DNA from: Aureococcus anophagefferens
Lineage: Eukaryota > Sar > Pelagophyceae > Pelagomonadales > Pelagomonadaceae
DNA: 60,454 bases
NCBI RefSeq assembly: GCF_000186865.1
Contig: NW_008705614.1
Location: forward strand, 2,841 to 63,294
Direction: 5' to 3'
The first letter of the stretch is position 1. Each line of letters starts with the position of its first letter. Shown piece by piece: positions 45,177 to 54,934 of this stretch. Both the position numbers and the translations under genes were made by a program. A model generated the notes under the pieces. The model was not told where the DNA came from. It ran no database searches and saw nothing but the letters and a program-made list of their open reading frames with translations.

Positions 45177-46559
45177 TTACCCCATGATCGGCGGCCCCGG
45201 CGACGGGATCTGGAAGCGGTCGGGGAAGGCCGCGTGTCGTCGCTCCGGGATGGGTCGCACGTGCCGGTCCTTGCCCCGGGGCCCCCGGTCGACGAGGTAG
45301 AAGCCGAGGCCGATGCCGAGGGCGAAGAGCAGCAGCGCCGCGCCCGCGAGGCCGATGTTCTCCGAGAAGAGGGACGCGAAGGTCACGGTCGACGCGAAGC
45401 CCGAGTGCGCGTAGATGGACGCGAGGGCCGCGTCGACGTGGCCCGAGCCGCGGAACGTGTCGAGGAAGATGAACTTCGTCGAGTTCTCGAAGATGGCGCG
45501 GTTGACGCCTTGCAACGCGAAGATCGCGACGAGATTCGACCACTCGGAGATGCGGTCCAGGGACCCGAGCCCCAAGATCAGCGCGCCGAGCGTGCCGTAG
45601 GCCAACACCGCCAGCGCGACGGGCGCGCGCGAGCCGCCGTAGGCGAAGATCGCGTTGACGGGGAACACCGCGACGCCGGCCGTGATCGTCGTGATCGCGG
45701 ACACGAGCGCGACCGTCGAGTCGCCGCGCTCCTCGTCGACGACGGCGTCGACCCAGTCCGTGAAGAGCGCGCTCGAGTACCCGAAGCCCAGCGTCAAGGG
45801 TGCCAGATACCACAACCTCGCGTCCGACGCGTGCGCCGAGAGCACGGCCCGCAACCCCGAGCCGTCGAAGATCGGCAGCCGCTCGTCGCCCGGCCGCCGC
45901 GCGCGGTAGCCCAACCCAATATCCAGCGGGTTCCAGAGGAAGGCCAGCGTCGCCAGCGCGCCCAGCGCCACGAGCGACGCGATCGCGCCCGTCAGCGACG
46001 CGCCCGCGACGAGCGTCAGCGACGTCGCGAGCTTCACCAGAGCTTCGGCGCTGACGTAGATCGCCGCGAAGATCGCCGCGAACTCGGACGACGCCTCGGC
46101 CGGCTCGATGTCCTGCACCTCCGCGTAGGCCTGGGACGCGACGGCGTACTGCGCCGTCTGCGCCACCCACAACAGCCCCCCGCCGACGCCCGCGACGAGC
46201 GACGCGCCCACGACGAGGCAGTCCGCGAAGAGCCCGCCGCCCAGCAGCTCGTAGGACACGTAGGATAAAGAGAGCGCAACATAGCCCGCGAAGCCCAGCA
46301 GCAAACTATGGAGCACGCCCGCGCTGCGGACGACGTTCGTCGCGACGAGTAAAGCGGAAAGCGTGTACGCGCCGAAGAACACGCTCAGCGTGATCGACGA
46401 CACGGACCGGCCCTGGAAGCTCGACGCGTAGGCCATGGACGTCACGGCGCAGCCGTGGAGCATGCCGAAGCACACGCAGAACCGCACCCACGTCGCCCGC
46501 GTCGTCGCGTAGGGCGGCAGGTCGTCGCCGAGCAGCGTCGCCTTCTCGTCCGGGTCCAT
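45177..46559 (-). CDS. UNC93-like / major facilitator membrane protein
   Basis: 460 residues from the ATG at 46559 (MDPDEKATLLGDDLPPYATT); the upstream frame has no better start. About 11-12 hydrophobic spans are visible, including VRFCVCFGMLHGCAVTSMAY, ITLSVFFGAYTLSALLV, VAGVGGGLLWVAQTAQY (the UNC93 G..LLW..Q signature, near residue 125), SLVALGALATLAFLW, PLTLGFGYSSALFTDW and GAALLLFALGIGLGFYLV. UNC93 proteins are MFS-fold membrane proteins that act as chaperones or channel regulators; the plant and protist members are poorly defined. The C-terminus is short, basic and Pro-rich. It is divergent from the DPF-motif gene with 253 bp between starts. Confidence 0.82.
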   Translation of the reverse strand: MDPDEKATLLGDDLPPYATTRATWVRFCVCFGMLHGCAVTSMAYASSFQGRSVSSITLSVFFGAYTLSALLVATNVVRSAGVLHSLLLGFAGYVALSLSYVSYELLGGGLFADCLVVGASLVAGVGGGLLWVAQTAQYAVASQAYAEVQDIEPAEASSEFAAIFAAIYVSAEALVKLATSLTLVAGASLTGAIASLVALGALATLAFLWNPLDIGLGYRARRPGDERLPIFDGSGLRAVLSAHASDARLWYLAPLTLGFGYSSALFTDWVDAVVDEERGDSTVALVSAITTITAGVAVFPVNAIFAYGGSRAPVALAVLAYGTLGALILGLGSLDRISEWSNLVAIFALQGVNRAIFENSTKFIFLDTFRGSGHVDAALASIYAHSGFASTVTFASLFSENIGLAGAALLLFALGIGLGFYLVDRGPRGKDRHVRPIPERRHAAFPDRFQIPSPGPPIMG

Positions 46560-46812
46560 GGCGTTGCAGCGCGGTGGCGAGCCGCAGCCAAATTGGCGCG
46601 CGCCTCGAGCCGCGTGCCCGCGGAAGCAATTCTGCTCACAACTCGCGGACCACACCGCGGCGCTCGCTCGTTCTTTGCGCCTGACTGCAAGTTGAATACC
46701 TCAAGACGACGTTGATGATGCCCACACCCGGAATTGCGATATGGACGGCTGCTTTCCTGTTCCGTGAGGCTGCCCCAGCGGTGGTGCCGCGCCTCGAGAT
46801 TCCACTCAAGCG

Positions 46813-49073
46813 ATGATGGAGCCGGAGCCCTTCTCGGCGATCGCTGCGGCCATCCTCGAGAGCCCGGCGAAGGACGGCGGCGAAACCCCAAAACCGCACA
46901 CGCCGACGCTGCGGACGGACGACGGCGAACCCCTCTCTGCGATCGCCGCGGCGCTGCAGGAGAGCGCGACGCGCACGGAGGATGCCGCGCCGGCCGCGCG
47001 GAGCCCGGAGGACGCCGCGCCGGCCGCTCCCTTCGGGCTCTCCATCGACGTCCGGTCGCCGTCGTCCGCGGGGATGTCGCCCGCCCACACGCCGCTTCCG
47101 ACGATGTCGCCCGCGGACACGCCCCGCACGACGAGCCTCCTTCAAAAAAAGGGCTTCTTCCGATACGGCGTGGGCTCCGGCACAGAGGGGGAGAGCGCGA
47201 CGCGCGCGGACGACGCCGCGCCGGCCGCGCGGAGCCCGGAGGATGCCGCGCCGGCCGCTCCCTTCGGGCTCTCCATCGACGTCCGGTCGCCGTCGTCCGC
47301 GGGGATGTCGCCCGCCCACACGCCGCTTCCGACGATGTCGCCCGCGGACACGCCCCGCACGACGAGCCTCCTCCAGAGCAAGGGCTTCTTCCGATACGGC
47401 GCGGGCTCCGGGACAAAGGGGCCGCCGTCCATCGACGCGACGGGCCTCGAATCGCCGCCGTCGTCCGCCGGGGGCCTCTCGCCGCACGACGGCGCCGACA
47501 CGCCGCGCACGACGAACCTGCTCGAGAGCCGCGGGTTCTTCCGGCGCGGCATGGGCTCCGGGCTCCCGCGCATGGACGAGCCCCTGACGGCGATCGTGCC
47601 GGAGACCGCGGCGCGGCCCGTGCCGCGCGTCGTCCTCGTGCCCCGGGACGACGCGCGCGGCGGCGGCGACGCCGCGGATCACCCCCTCGCGGACCGCCCG
47701 CTCGCGCCGCCGCCGCCGCCGGAGGGCCTCACGCTGCCGCCGATGCTCGCGGGCGGCGTCGAGGCGCCGCGGCAGTGCGAGGGCGTGGGCAAGGTCGCGC
47801 GCGCGTCGTCGCGCCTGAACACGGCGACGCCGGAGGTGCCGTCGCGGCCGCTCGCCGAGCCGGAGGACGTGTGCCCCATGGGCATCAGGCTCGCCGCGCC
47901 GACGGAGGAATGCGCGGCGGACCGCCCCGCGACGTCCCCGCCGCTCGAGGGCGCGTCCGAGGACGGCGCGGAGGACCTCTCCGAGACCCCGGCGCCGCCG
48001 GCGCCCCCGGCCGACTCAGAGAGCCCGGAGCCGCCGCCGGCGGCCGCCCTGACGGCGTCGGCCACGGAGACGCTCCTCGCCATGCCTCCCCGGGAGCCTC
48101 CGGCGCCCCCGGCCGACTCGGAGAGCCCGGAGCCGCCGGCGGCGGCCGCCCTGACGGCGTCGGCCACGGAGACGCTCCTCGCCGTGCCTCCCCGGGAGCC
48201 TCCGGCGCCCCCGGCCGACGCTGAGAGCCGGGAGCCGCCGGCGGCGGCTCCTCTGACGGTGTCGGCCACGGAGACGCTCCTCGCCATGCCTCCCCGGGAG
48301 CCGCCGCCGCGCCGCCGGCCGAGGACGACGCGGACAGCCTCGACGACGTGGACCTCTTCGCGCCCCCCGCGGCGCGGCCCCCCGCGTCGTCGTCCGCGGA
48401 GCTCCTCGCGCCTCCTCCGCCGACGTTCGCCGCGCCGGGCGACGACGGCCTGGAGGACGTGGACCTCTTCGCGGCTCCCGAGAAGGCGCCGCTCGCGAAG
48501 CCGCCGCCGCTGCCCGCGCCGGACGTCGACGCGCTCGACCTCTTCGCGGCGCCGGCCGTGCGGCCGCCGCCGCCGCCCCTGCCGCCGCCGCCGGCGCCGG
48601 CGCCGGCGCCGCGGCCGCCGCCGATCTACGCGCCGCCGCCGCCGACCTTCGACGCGCCCGCGCCGGGCCGCTTCGTCGAACCCCCGGACGCGTTCGCGGC
48701 GGACTTCGACGACCCGTTCACGCCGCGCGCCGACGCGCCCGTGGACCCCGTGGACGTCTACGTCTACGAGCGCGAGGCCCTCGCCGCGCGGGACCCCTTC
48801 GCCGGCGACGGCGTCGCCGTCGGCGCGGACGGCGTCGGCGCCGCGCTCGGCGCGATGAGCTTCTTCCGGAGCTTCGCGCCGGGGGGCGACAAGCCCCAGG
48901 CGGCGACCGTCGACGGCGTGCCGTTGATCCGGCCGCGCCCGTACACGCGCGACGTGAACTTTTTGGGCGGCGCGCGGCCGTCCGCGCGCGACGCGGACGC
49001 GTCGCCCGCCGTCGACGGCGCGGGCCGGGACGTCGTCTCCCTGTGCCTCGACGAGGCCCTGCACCTGCACTAA
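46813..49073 (+). CDS. Disordered protein with GFFR repeats and DPF/DLF motifs, frame broken
   Basis: The start is the ATG at 46813 (MMEPEPFSAIAAAILESPAK). Three repeats carry DTPRTTSLLQKKGFFRYG or close variants; the first two lie in a 231-bp tandem duplication (from about 46961). A Pro-rich section (48000-48300) has three 34-residue repeats ending TETLLAMPPREPP. Near 48312 one base appears missing and the coding frame shifts. The next frame continues with SLDDVDLFAPP, LEDVDLFAAPE, ALDLFAAP, FAADFDDPF and AARDPFAGD, then a conserved-looking C-terminus (SFFRSFAPGGDKPQAATVDG, ending LCLDEALHLH) at TAA 49071-49073. DPF, FxDxF and DLF motifs are typical ligands of clathrin and AP-2 ears, so an endocytic adaptor role is possible. 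No folded domain is recognised. Confidence 0.7.
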
Positions 49074-49082
49074 CCCGGCGCT

Positions 49083-50258
49083 TTAGATGTCGCTGGGGTC
49101 CGGCGGGTTCAGGAACCGCTCGAGCTCCTCGGGGTTCGGCTTGCGCTCGTAGACGTAGACGTGCGTCGCGCCCCAGGAGCACTCCGCCTCCTCCTCGAAG
49201 AGCAGGAAGAGGTGCACGGCGAAGTCGAGCCGCTTCGACAGGGAGATGACGACGGAGCCGTGGCTCAGCTCCTGGCTAAAGTCGGCGAAGCGCCGCACGA
49301 GCTCCGGGTTGAAGCACGTGAGGTCCACGAAGACGCACGTGCCCGCGAGCCACGAGTCGTCCGCGAAGAAGTCGTCGTGCGTGACGCTCAGCTCCATGTC
49401 CTGGCGCGCATCCTGCTCCTTGTCGCTCAGCGTCGGGTAGACCGTCTCCTGGAACCGCTCGAGGAGCACCGTGGCGCCGTCGACGAGCGTCTGCAGCCCC
49501 TCGATGCCCGCGGCCTTCTCCCACGAGTGGCACAAGACGGCCGCCAGCACCGTCTTCCCGAGGCCGCAGCCGCAGTCCACGAAGGTCCCGATGCCCTCCT
49601 TGCCCAGGTGGCCGTGGATGCGCTTCAGCTTCATCAGGATGCCCGCGAAGACGCCCAGGTCGACCTCGCCGTAGGACCAGTACTCGTCGAGGAACATCTC
49701 GTCCGCGCGCTCCTTGCGGCTCATCTCCCGCGCGTCCTCGGGCGTGTGGGCCTCGGTGGCGATCTCCTCGATGCGCTTGCGCAGCCGCTCCTGGTCCGAG
49801 TTGCGCCAGATCTCGTGGCCGCGCTTGTCCATGACGCGCGCGTGCACGAGCGGCACGGCCGCCCAGACCTCCATGAGGCTCCGGTGGATGATGGGCGACG
49901 GGATCGGCGGCGGCTCCGGCGGCGGCGGCGCGGCGGGGTCCGCGTTCGGGTCCAGCGGCGGCGGCGGCGCGGGCGTCGGCGAGTGCGCGATGAGCACCCA
50001 TCGGTCGAGCGCGACGCCGACGTCCGCGGGCGTCGCGCGGATGCGCCGCTCGAGGTAGTCGAGCTCCGCCTCGGTCCACTCCTTCATCTCCGCGACGTCG
50101 ATCTGGTCCGGGTTCTCCCGCTCGCGCGCGAGCTCCTTCTGCTTCTCCTCCAGAAGCCGCTCCGCCTCCTCCTTCTCCGCGATCTCCTTCTCGCGCTCCT
50201 TGATGGCCTCCTCCTCCATGGCGTCGCCGGCCTTCTTCATCAACTTGGACATGTCCAT
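49083..50258 (-). CDS. DOT1-like SAM-dependent methyltransferase
   Basis: 391 residues from the ATG at 50258; the longer frame begins with TTG. A charged coiled coil fills residues 10-60 (EREKEIAEKEEAERLLEEKQ). A Pro-rich insert lies near 100-120. The catalytic core follows: YGEVDLGVFAGILMKLK, then GTFVDCGCGLGKTVLAAVLC (motif I, SAM-binding Gly loop, about 223), AAGIEGLQTLVDGA (motif II acidic residue), and FFADDSWLAGTCVFVDLTCF (about 290-310). LSHGSVVISLSKRL closes the fold. Order and spacing match the DOT1 fold, whose best-known member methylates histone H3 Lys79. Protist relatives vary, so the substrate could be another protein. Ten bases separate its stop from the convergent gene. Confidence 0.75.
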   Translation of the reverse strand: MDMSKLMKKAGDAMEEEAIKEREKEIAEKEEAERLLEEKQKELARERENPDQIDVAEMKEWTEAELDYLERRIRATPADVGVALDRWVLIAHSPTPAPPPPLDPNADPAAPPPPEPPPIPSPIIHRSLMEVWAAVPLVHARVMDKRGHEIWRNSDQERLRKRIEEIATEAHTPEDAREMSRKERADEMFLDEYWSYGEVDLGVFAGILMKLKRIHGHLGKEGIGTFVDCGCGLGKTVLAAVLCHSWEKAAGIEGLQTLVDGATVLLERFQETVYPTLSDKEQDARQDMELSVTHDDFFADDSWLAGTCVFVDLTCFNPELVRRFADFSQELSHGSVVISLSKRLDFAVHLFLLFEEEAECSWGATHVYVYERKPNPEELERFLNPPDPSDI

Positions 50259-50457
50259 GGCGGCGGCGATGAGCGCGTCGCGGTCCTCTCGGACCGCGAC
50301 GGACGACGCAACGCGGTGCGCGCAGCAGCGCTGCGAGCACCTGGGGCTGCTTTCGGCTGCCTCGAAGTGCACCGTCGCAGCACCTAGGTTCAATGCCAGC
50401 CCTGAAACGATTAGAGCATGGCCGCCGGGGTATTATCAGTGTGATCGCGCCTAAACG

Positions 50458-53400
50458 ATGATCCCGGGCCTGCCGAACTCCGGGAGCCAGCTGTCGCTGG
50501 GCTCCATCGCGTCGTTCCAGTCGCACCTCAGTCAGGTGTCGCTGTCGTCGACGGTCAAGGCCGAGCGGCGCAAGCTCGCGACCGAAAGGTTGGAGGAGAC
50601 GGCCATCGAGCTCCGCAAGTGGCTGCGGTCCGCGACGAAATCCCTCAAGCACGAGCTCTACGAGGATGCCGTGCGGCGCTTCACGCGGGCCATCGACCTC
50701 ATGCGCGCGCTCTACGAGTGCGAGGAGGGGCGGTCCATCGCGAAGCGCCACACGCTCACGGAGCCCGTGACGCTGCTCGGGCGCCTCTACTACCGGCGCG
50801 CGCGCGTCTGGCTGCGCCTGGACCAGCCCCGCGAGGCCGAGCTCGACCTCGACCAGGCCGTCGCCCTGGCGCCCAAGGCCGCGCAGCTCTACCTGCTCAA
50901 GGGCGCGACGCAGATGCGGCTCCGGCGCTACGCGGACGCGTCCGAGACCCTGCTCAAGGGCATCGCCTGCGCGCCGTCGGACGCCAACGTGCGGCGCCAG
51001 TTCGACGGCTGCCTCCACGCGCTGCGGGAGCAGGGCGTCGCCTACCACAACATGCCCCACGCGCCCGTCGGCACCATCGGCCCAGCGCAGCTCCACGACC
51101 CCGGCGCGACGCCCAACGTCCTCGCGTCGTCCGAGGGCGGCAAGGGCGCGCTGGGCATCCGCGCGCTGGGCGCCAAGCTCAAGACGGCGCCCGGGTCGGC
51201 GTCGCACCTGAAGGAGGGCGACTCGGACTCCGGCGACGACAAGCCCAAGGCGCCGCCCGCGGCGGCCGCGGACGAGAAGAACACGGGCGACGCGCTCACG
51301 GACGCGGACGTCCACGTCGCCTTGAACAACGCGGGCGCCTTCCTCCATCTGGAGGACCTCATCGAGCCGGAGATCGAGTTCTGGAAGTCGAACGGTCTGG
51401 AGCTGGCCTTCGAGGAGGTCTTGGAGGGCGTGCACCAGGTGCTCCTCGACTTCAAGCCCGTGCTCCGGTCCATCTTCCTCAACGGCTGCCACCGCTACGC
51501 CGCCGAGGACGCGAAGCGCCACTGGGAGGCGGAGCAGGCCGCCGCGGGCCACGCCAACGCGCCGACGCCGCCGAGCGAGGACGCGAGCGTCGCGAGCGCG
51601 AACCGACCGGGGCAGCAAAAGGGTGATTCAACGTCGCTTCAACGTGAGTGTTCCGCGCGCGCGCGTTCCGGAAACAGCACCCACGCTTCGAGAGCGCTCC
51701 GAGAGATGATCGCCCGTCCAAAAATCAGCCGAAACGAGCGGAAAACGACCGAGATCGGAGCCTTTGAAGTTGGGAATGTCGCACCCTTTTGCTGCCCAGG
51801 AACCGGCCCGGCGCGTTCCCGCACAAGGGCCGCCGCGTCACGGCGTCCGAGCCCGGCTCCGAGGCGCCGGGCCGGGCCACGCCCGGCTCCGGCCCGACGC
51901 GGCCGGGCACGGAGGGCGGCTCCGAGTCCGTGGCCGCGTCGCGCGCGGGCTCCGCGGAGGGCCGGTCGCGCGCGTCCGTCGTCGGGCCCGCGGCCGCGGC
52001 CGCCGCGGCGCTGCGCCGCGGGTCCGCGGGCCAGGCGCCGGAGCACGAGTCCACGGCCGGCGACCTGTCGCGCCCGACGTCCGCCGCGCGGCGCCGCAAG
52101 GTCGCCGAGGACGACGTCTCGGAGCTGCGGGACGACGACGGCGACGCGGCCGCGCCGCCGGCGAACACGCGGGGCTTCGGCGAGATGAACGACGACGGGC
52201 CCGACGAGACGGATCTGGAGTTCTTCCCGCGCCTCGCGGGGGGCACGGCGCCCGACGCCATCCCCTACAGCAAGTGGTCCCAGGAGGTGGTGGCGGAAAC
52301 AGTGGCGCTTCCGGGCGGCGCGCAGGTCGCGGGCCTCTCGACGCTCATCGCGCAGCGCGCGTCCATGTCCGGGTCCCAGCTGCTGCGCCTCCTGCGGGAG
52401 GTGCGCCTCACGGACCACGGCATCAACGACGACGTCGCCCTCGTCGCCATCGGCCGCACGCTCGGCCGGGCCGCCGCGCGGCGCGAGATGGGCGAGGTGC
52501 CCGAGGACGCGCGCTTCTTCCCGAACCGCGACATCCACGGCGCGCCCCGCGACGAGCCGGAGAAGGGCACCGGCGGCGAGCCGCCGAAGAAGGGCTTCCG
52601 GCGCATGTCCGCGGTGTCCGCGCACCTCGAGGTGTCGACGACGACGGAGACGTTCCCGTTCAGCACGGAGACGCCGGGGAAGCTCAGCGTCAAGGCGCGG
52701 GGCATGCTCGCGCAGCGGCCCGCGGCGGCCTGGGCCGACATCATGGCCCCGGGCCAGGGCCTCAACGCCATCCGCTTCCCCCAGTTCCTCGAGGTCTTCT
52801 CGCGCGTCGCGGCCGCGCGCTACTCGGCGAAGATCCCCCAGTACCTCAAGGACATGGAGGAGCGCCAGAAGGGCATCCACCTCGACTGGATCCGGGCCCA
52901 GGCCGAGTTCGGGCGCCACCGGAAAGAACTGGAAATGGTCGGCGCGACGCACGACGACACGATCATGGCCGGCGGCGACGACGACGACGCCTCCGAGTCC
53001 GACGGCGAGGCGCCCGACGACGCGTCGACGTCGACGCGGGGCTCCCAGGGGTCGAAGATGAGCGCCAAGTCGCGGCCCGGCCTCAGCCGCCAGGGGTCGA
53101 AGCTCGGCGCCGCCGCGCGCAAGTCCGCGGTCGCCGGCAAGCCGCCGCCGCCGGGCCGGCGGAACACGGCGCACCGCGGCCGCGCGCCGTCGCGCGGGTC
53201 CCTCCTCGACGGCCCGCCCAAGTTCGGCCGGGGCACGCAGCAGTTCAAGGGCGGCGCCCCGAAGAAGGCGCCGAAGCGGCGCATGTCCGTCGTCGCGGAC
53301 GACGACGAGGATTTCGAGCGGTCCGGCTCCGACGACGACGAGTCGAGCCGGCGGCCGCCGTCGTCGCGCGGCGGCGGCGGCGCCAGCGACGACTCGGACT

Positions 53401-54806
53401 CGTCGGCGTCCAGCGGCAGCGACGCGAGCTCCGTCGGCTCCGTCGCGTCCGTGTCCTCGCGCGTCTCCAGCCGGAGCGGCCGCGGCCGCGCGCCGCAGAG
53501 CCGGCCGGGGTCCGCGACGGCCAAGCGCAAGGGCTCCTTCATGGGCGGCGGCGGCCCCCGCGCCGGCGGCGCCAAGGGCACGTTCCGCGGCCGCCAGTCG
53601 TCCTTCTCCGCGGCCAAGGGCGCGCCGCGCGGCCGGTCCGGGTCCGTGAACCTGCCCGGCGGCGGCGGCCCGCGCGGCTCGCGGCTCGGCGCGGGCGGCC
53701 GGCGGCCCACGGCCGGCGCCGTCACGGGCGCCGTGAAGCGCAGCGGCTCGCGCACGGGCGCGTCGCCGAGCCCCGGCCGGGGCCGGTCGCAGTCGCGCGG
53801 CGAGTCCGGCGAGTCCGACGACGGCCAGCCGAAGCGGCGCGCGTTCTCCCGCGCGGGCAGCCGCCAGAACCTGAGCCGGCAGGGGTCGCGCCAGAACATC
53901 GGGTCCGTGACGGGCAACACGAACGTGTTGATCCACCGCATCGGCGACGGGCCGCCCGAGGCCGTCGTCGAGAAGATGACGCTCGTCGAGGTGCGGTCGA
54001 AGATGAAGATCGCGCTCCTCTGCGACCGCATCCAGTACGCCGTCGAGCGCCACGTCGTCTTGCAGCCGGAGGCCGTCCAGGGCGCGACGCATTTGCGCGA
54101 GCGCGCGGACTGCGAGGAGTTCGTCGAGCGGTACCGGTCCGTGTGGAAGTCGACCGCCGGTTCGGGACGTCCCGACCAAACTTTGAACTTCTCGAGCTCG
54201 GTCACATCGAAGTCGATTCGGCTGATTTTTGGACGGATCGATTGCGCTAGTCGAGTTCTCGAAGCCCAGCGGAAGTGCTCGTGTCAAAACATTCAAATAC
54301 GCGCACATTGAATTTGATGTCCACGCAGGTACCGGCTCTGGCTCCGCCGCGTCTTCGCGCACTACGCGCGCGCGGCGGCCGCGGACGCCGAGGCCGCGGC
54401 GGCGGCGCCGACGCGGCCGACGACGGGCCTCGGCGCCGTGCGCGAGAGCCGCGCGCAGCAGCAGAACTGGGAGAGCCCGCGGCCGCCCGTGCTCGACGTC
54501 CGCGAGTTCGTCTTCATGATGAAGGACCTGGGGCTCGTGTCGCGGACGCTCACGCTGTCCGACGTCGCGCGGACCCTGGTGTCCGTCTGCTCCTTCACGG
54601 GCGAGCCCAAGCTCGACAAGCTCGACCAGGACGACTTCGCGCGCGCGCTCTTCTACTGCGCGGAGGCGAAGACGTTCGACGGCCTCGTCGCCGCGAAGGA
54701 CCGCGTCGAGCGCTTCATCACCCACGACTTCTTCCTCGCCATCAAGACCCAGACGACGGTCCAGATGCTCTGGGACCAGTGCGACGCGCTCGCGGGGTTC
54801 CACTAA
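50458..54806 (+). CDS. TPR and Ser/Arg-rich protein, three exons with two introner introns
   Basis: Proposed exons are 50458-51599, 51800-54130 and 54329-54806, in frame, giving 1,316 residues. About three TPRs lie between 55 and 190 (YEDAVRRFTRAIDLMRALYE, LYYRRARVWLRLDQPREAEL, LYLLKGATQMRLRRYADASE). The middle has an acidic/helical part and then a long Ser/Arg/Gly-rich basic tract (about 800-1080) with SRQGSRQNI repeats. The C-terminal 150 residues are folded, with helices such as EFVFMMKDLGLVSRTLTLSD and LDKLDQDDFARALFYCAEAK, vaguely EF-hand-like. Both introns restore the pre-insertion sequence when one 8-bp target copy is removed. The 5' site of intron 1 would be GA, so its exact boundary is uncertain. 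No family named. It is divergent from the DOT1-like gene (199 bp). Confidence 0.75.
51608..51799 (-). mobile_element. Introner element B, reverse copy of A
   Basis: A 192-bp element, exactly the length of element A and roughly 85 percent identical to its reverse complement by eye. It has inverted ends GGGCAGCAAAAGGGTG / CACCCTTTTGCTGCCC and the core word in reverse at 51715-51731. Flanking 8-bp copies are GAACCGAC (51600-51607) and GAACCGGC (51800-51807), with one mismatch. The intron implied by the frame is 51600-51799, ending CCCAG. Its 5' dinucleotide would be GA; a GC at 51612 also keeps frame but duplicates four residues. Confidence 0.88.
54139..54328 (+). mobile_element. Introner element C in the TPR gene
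   Basis: A 190-bp element flanked by GTACCGGT (54131-54138) and GTACCGGC (54329-54336). The intron 54131-54328 is GT-AG, with GT supplied by the target copy and CGCAG by the element, and joins Glu-Arg to Tyr-Arg-Leu-Trp in frame. Ends are only imperfect inverted repeats (CCGTGTGGAAGTC versus CTGCGTGGACATC). The core word lies at 54219-54235 in the sense orientation. It belongs to the same family as element D. Confidence 0.88.
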
Positions 54807-54934
54807 TCTTATCTAGAGGGCGTCGCGGGTGAGGGACTCGGGGAAGCGGCACGGGAATCTCGGGCGCCGTCTCATTTCGCCGCAGACACTTTGGCGTGCA
54901 ACGTTGTGCGACCCGTCGGCGCGACGACTCGAGC

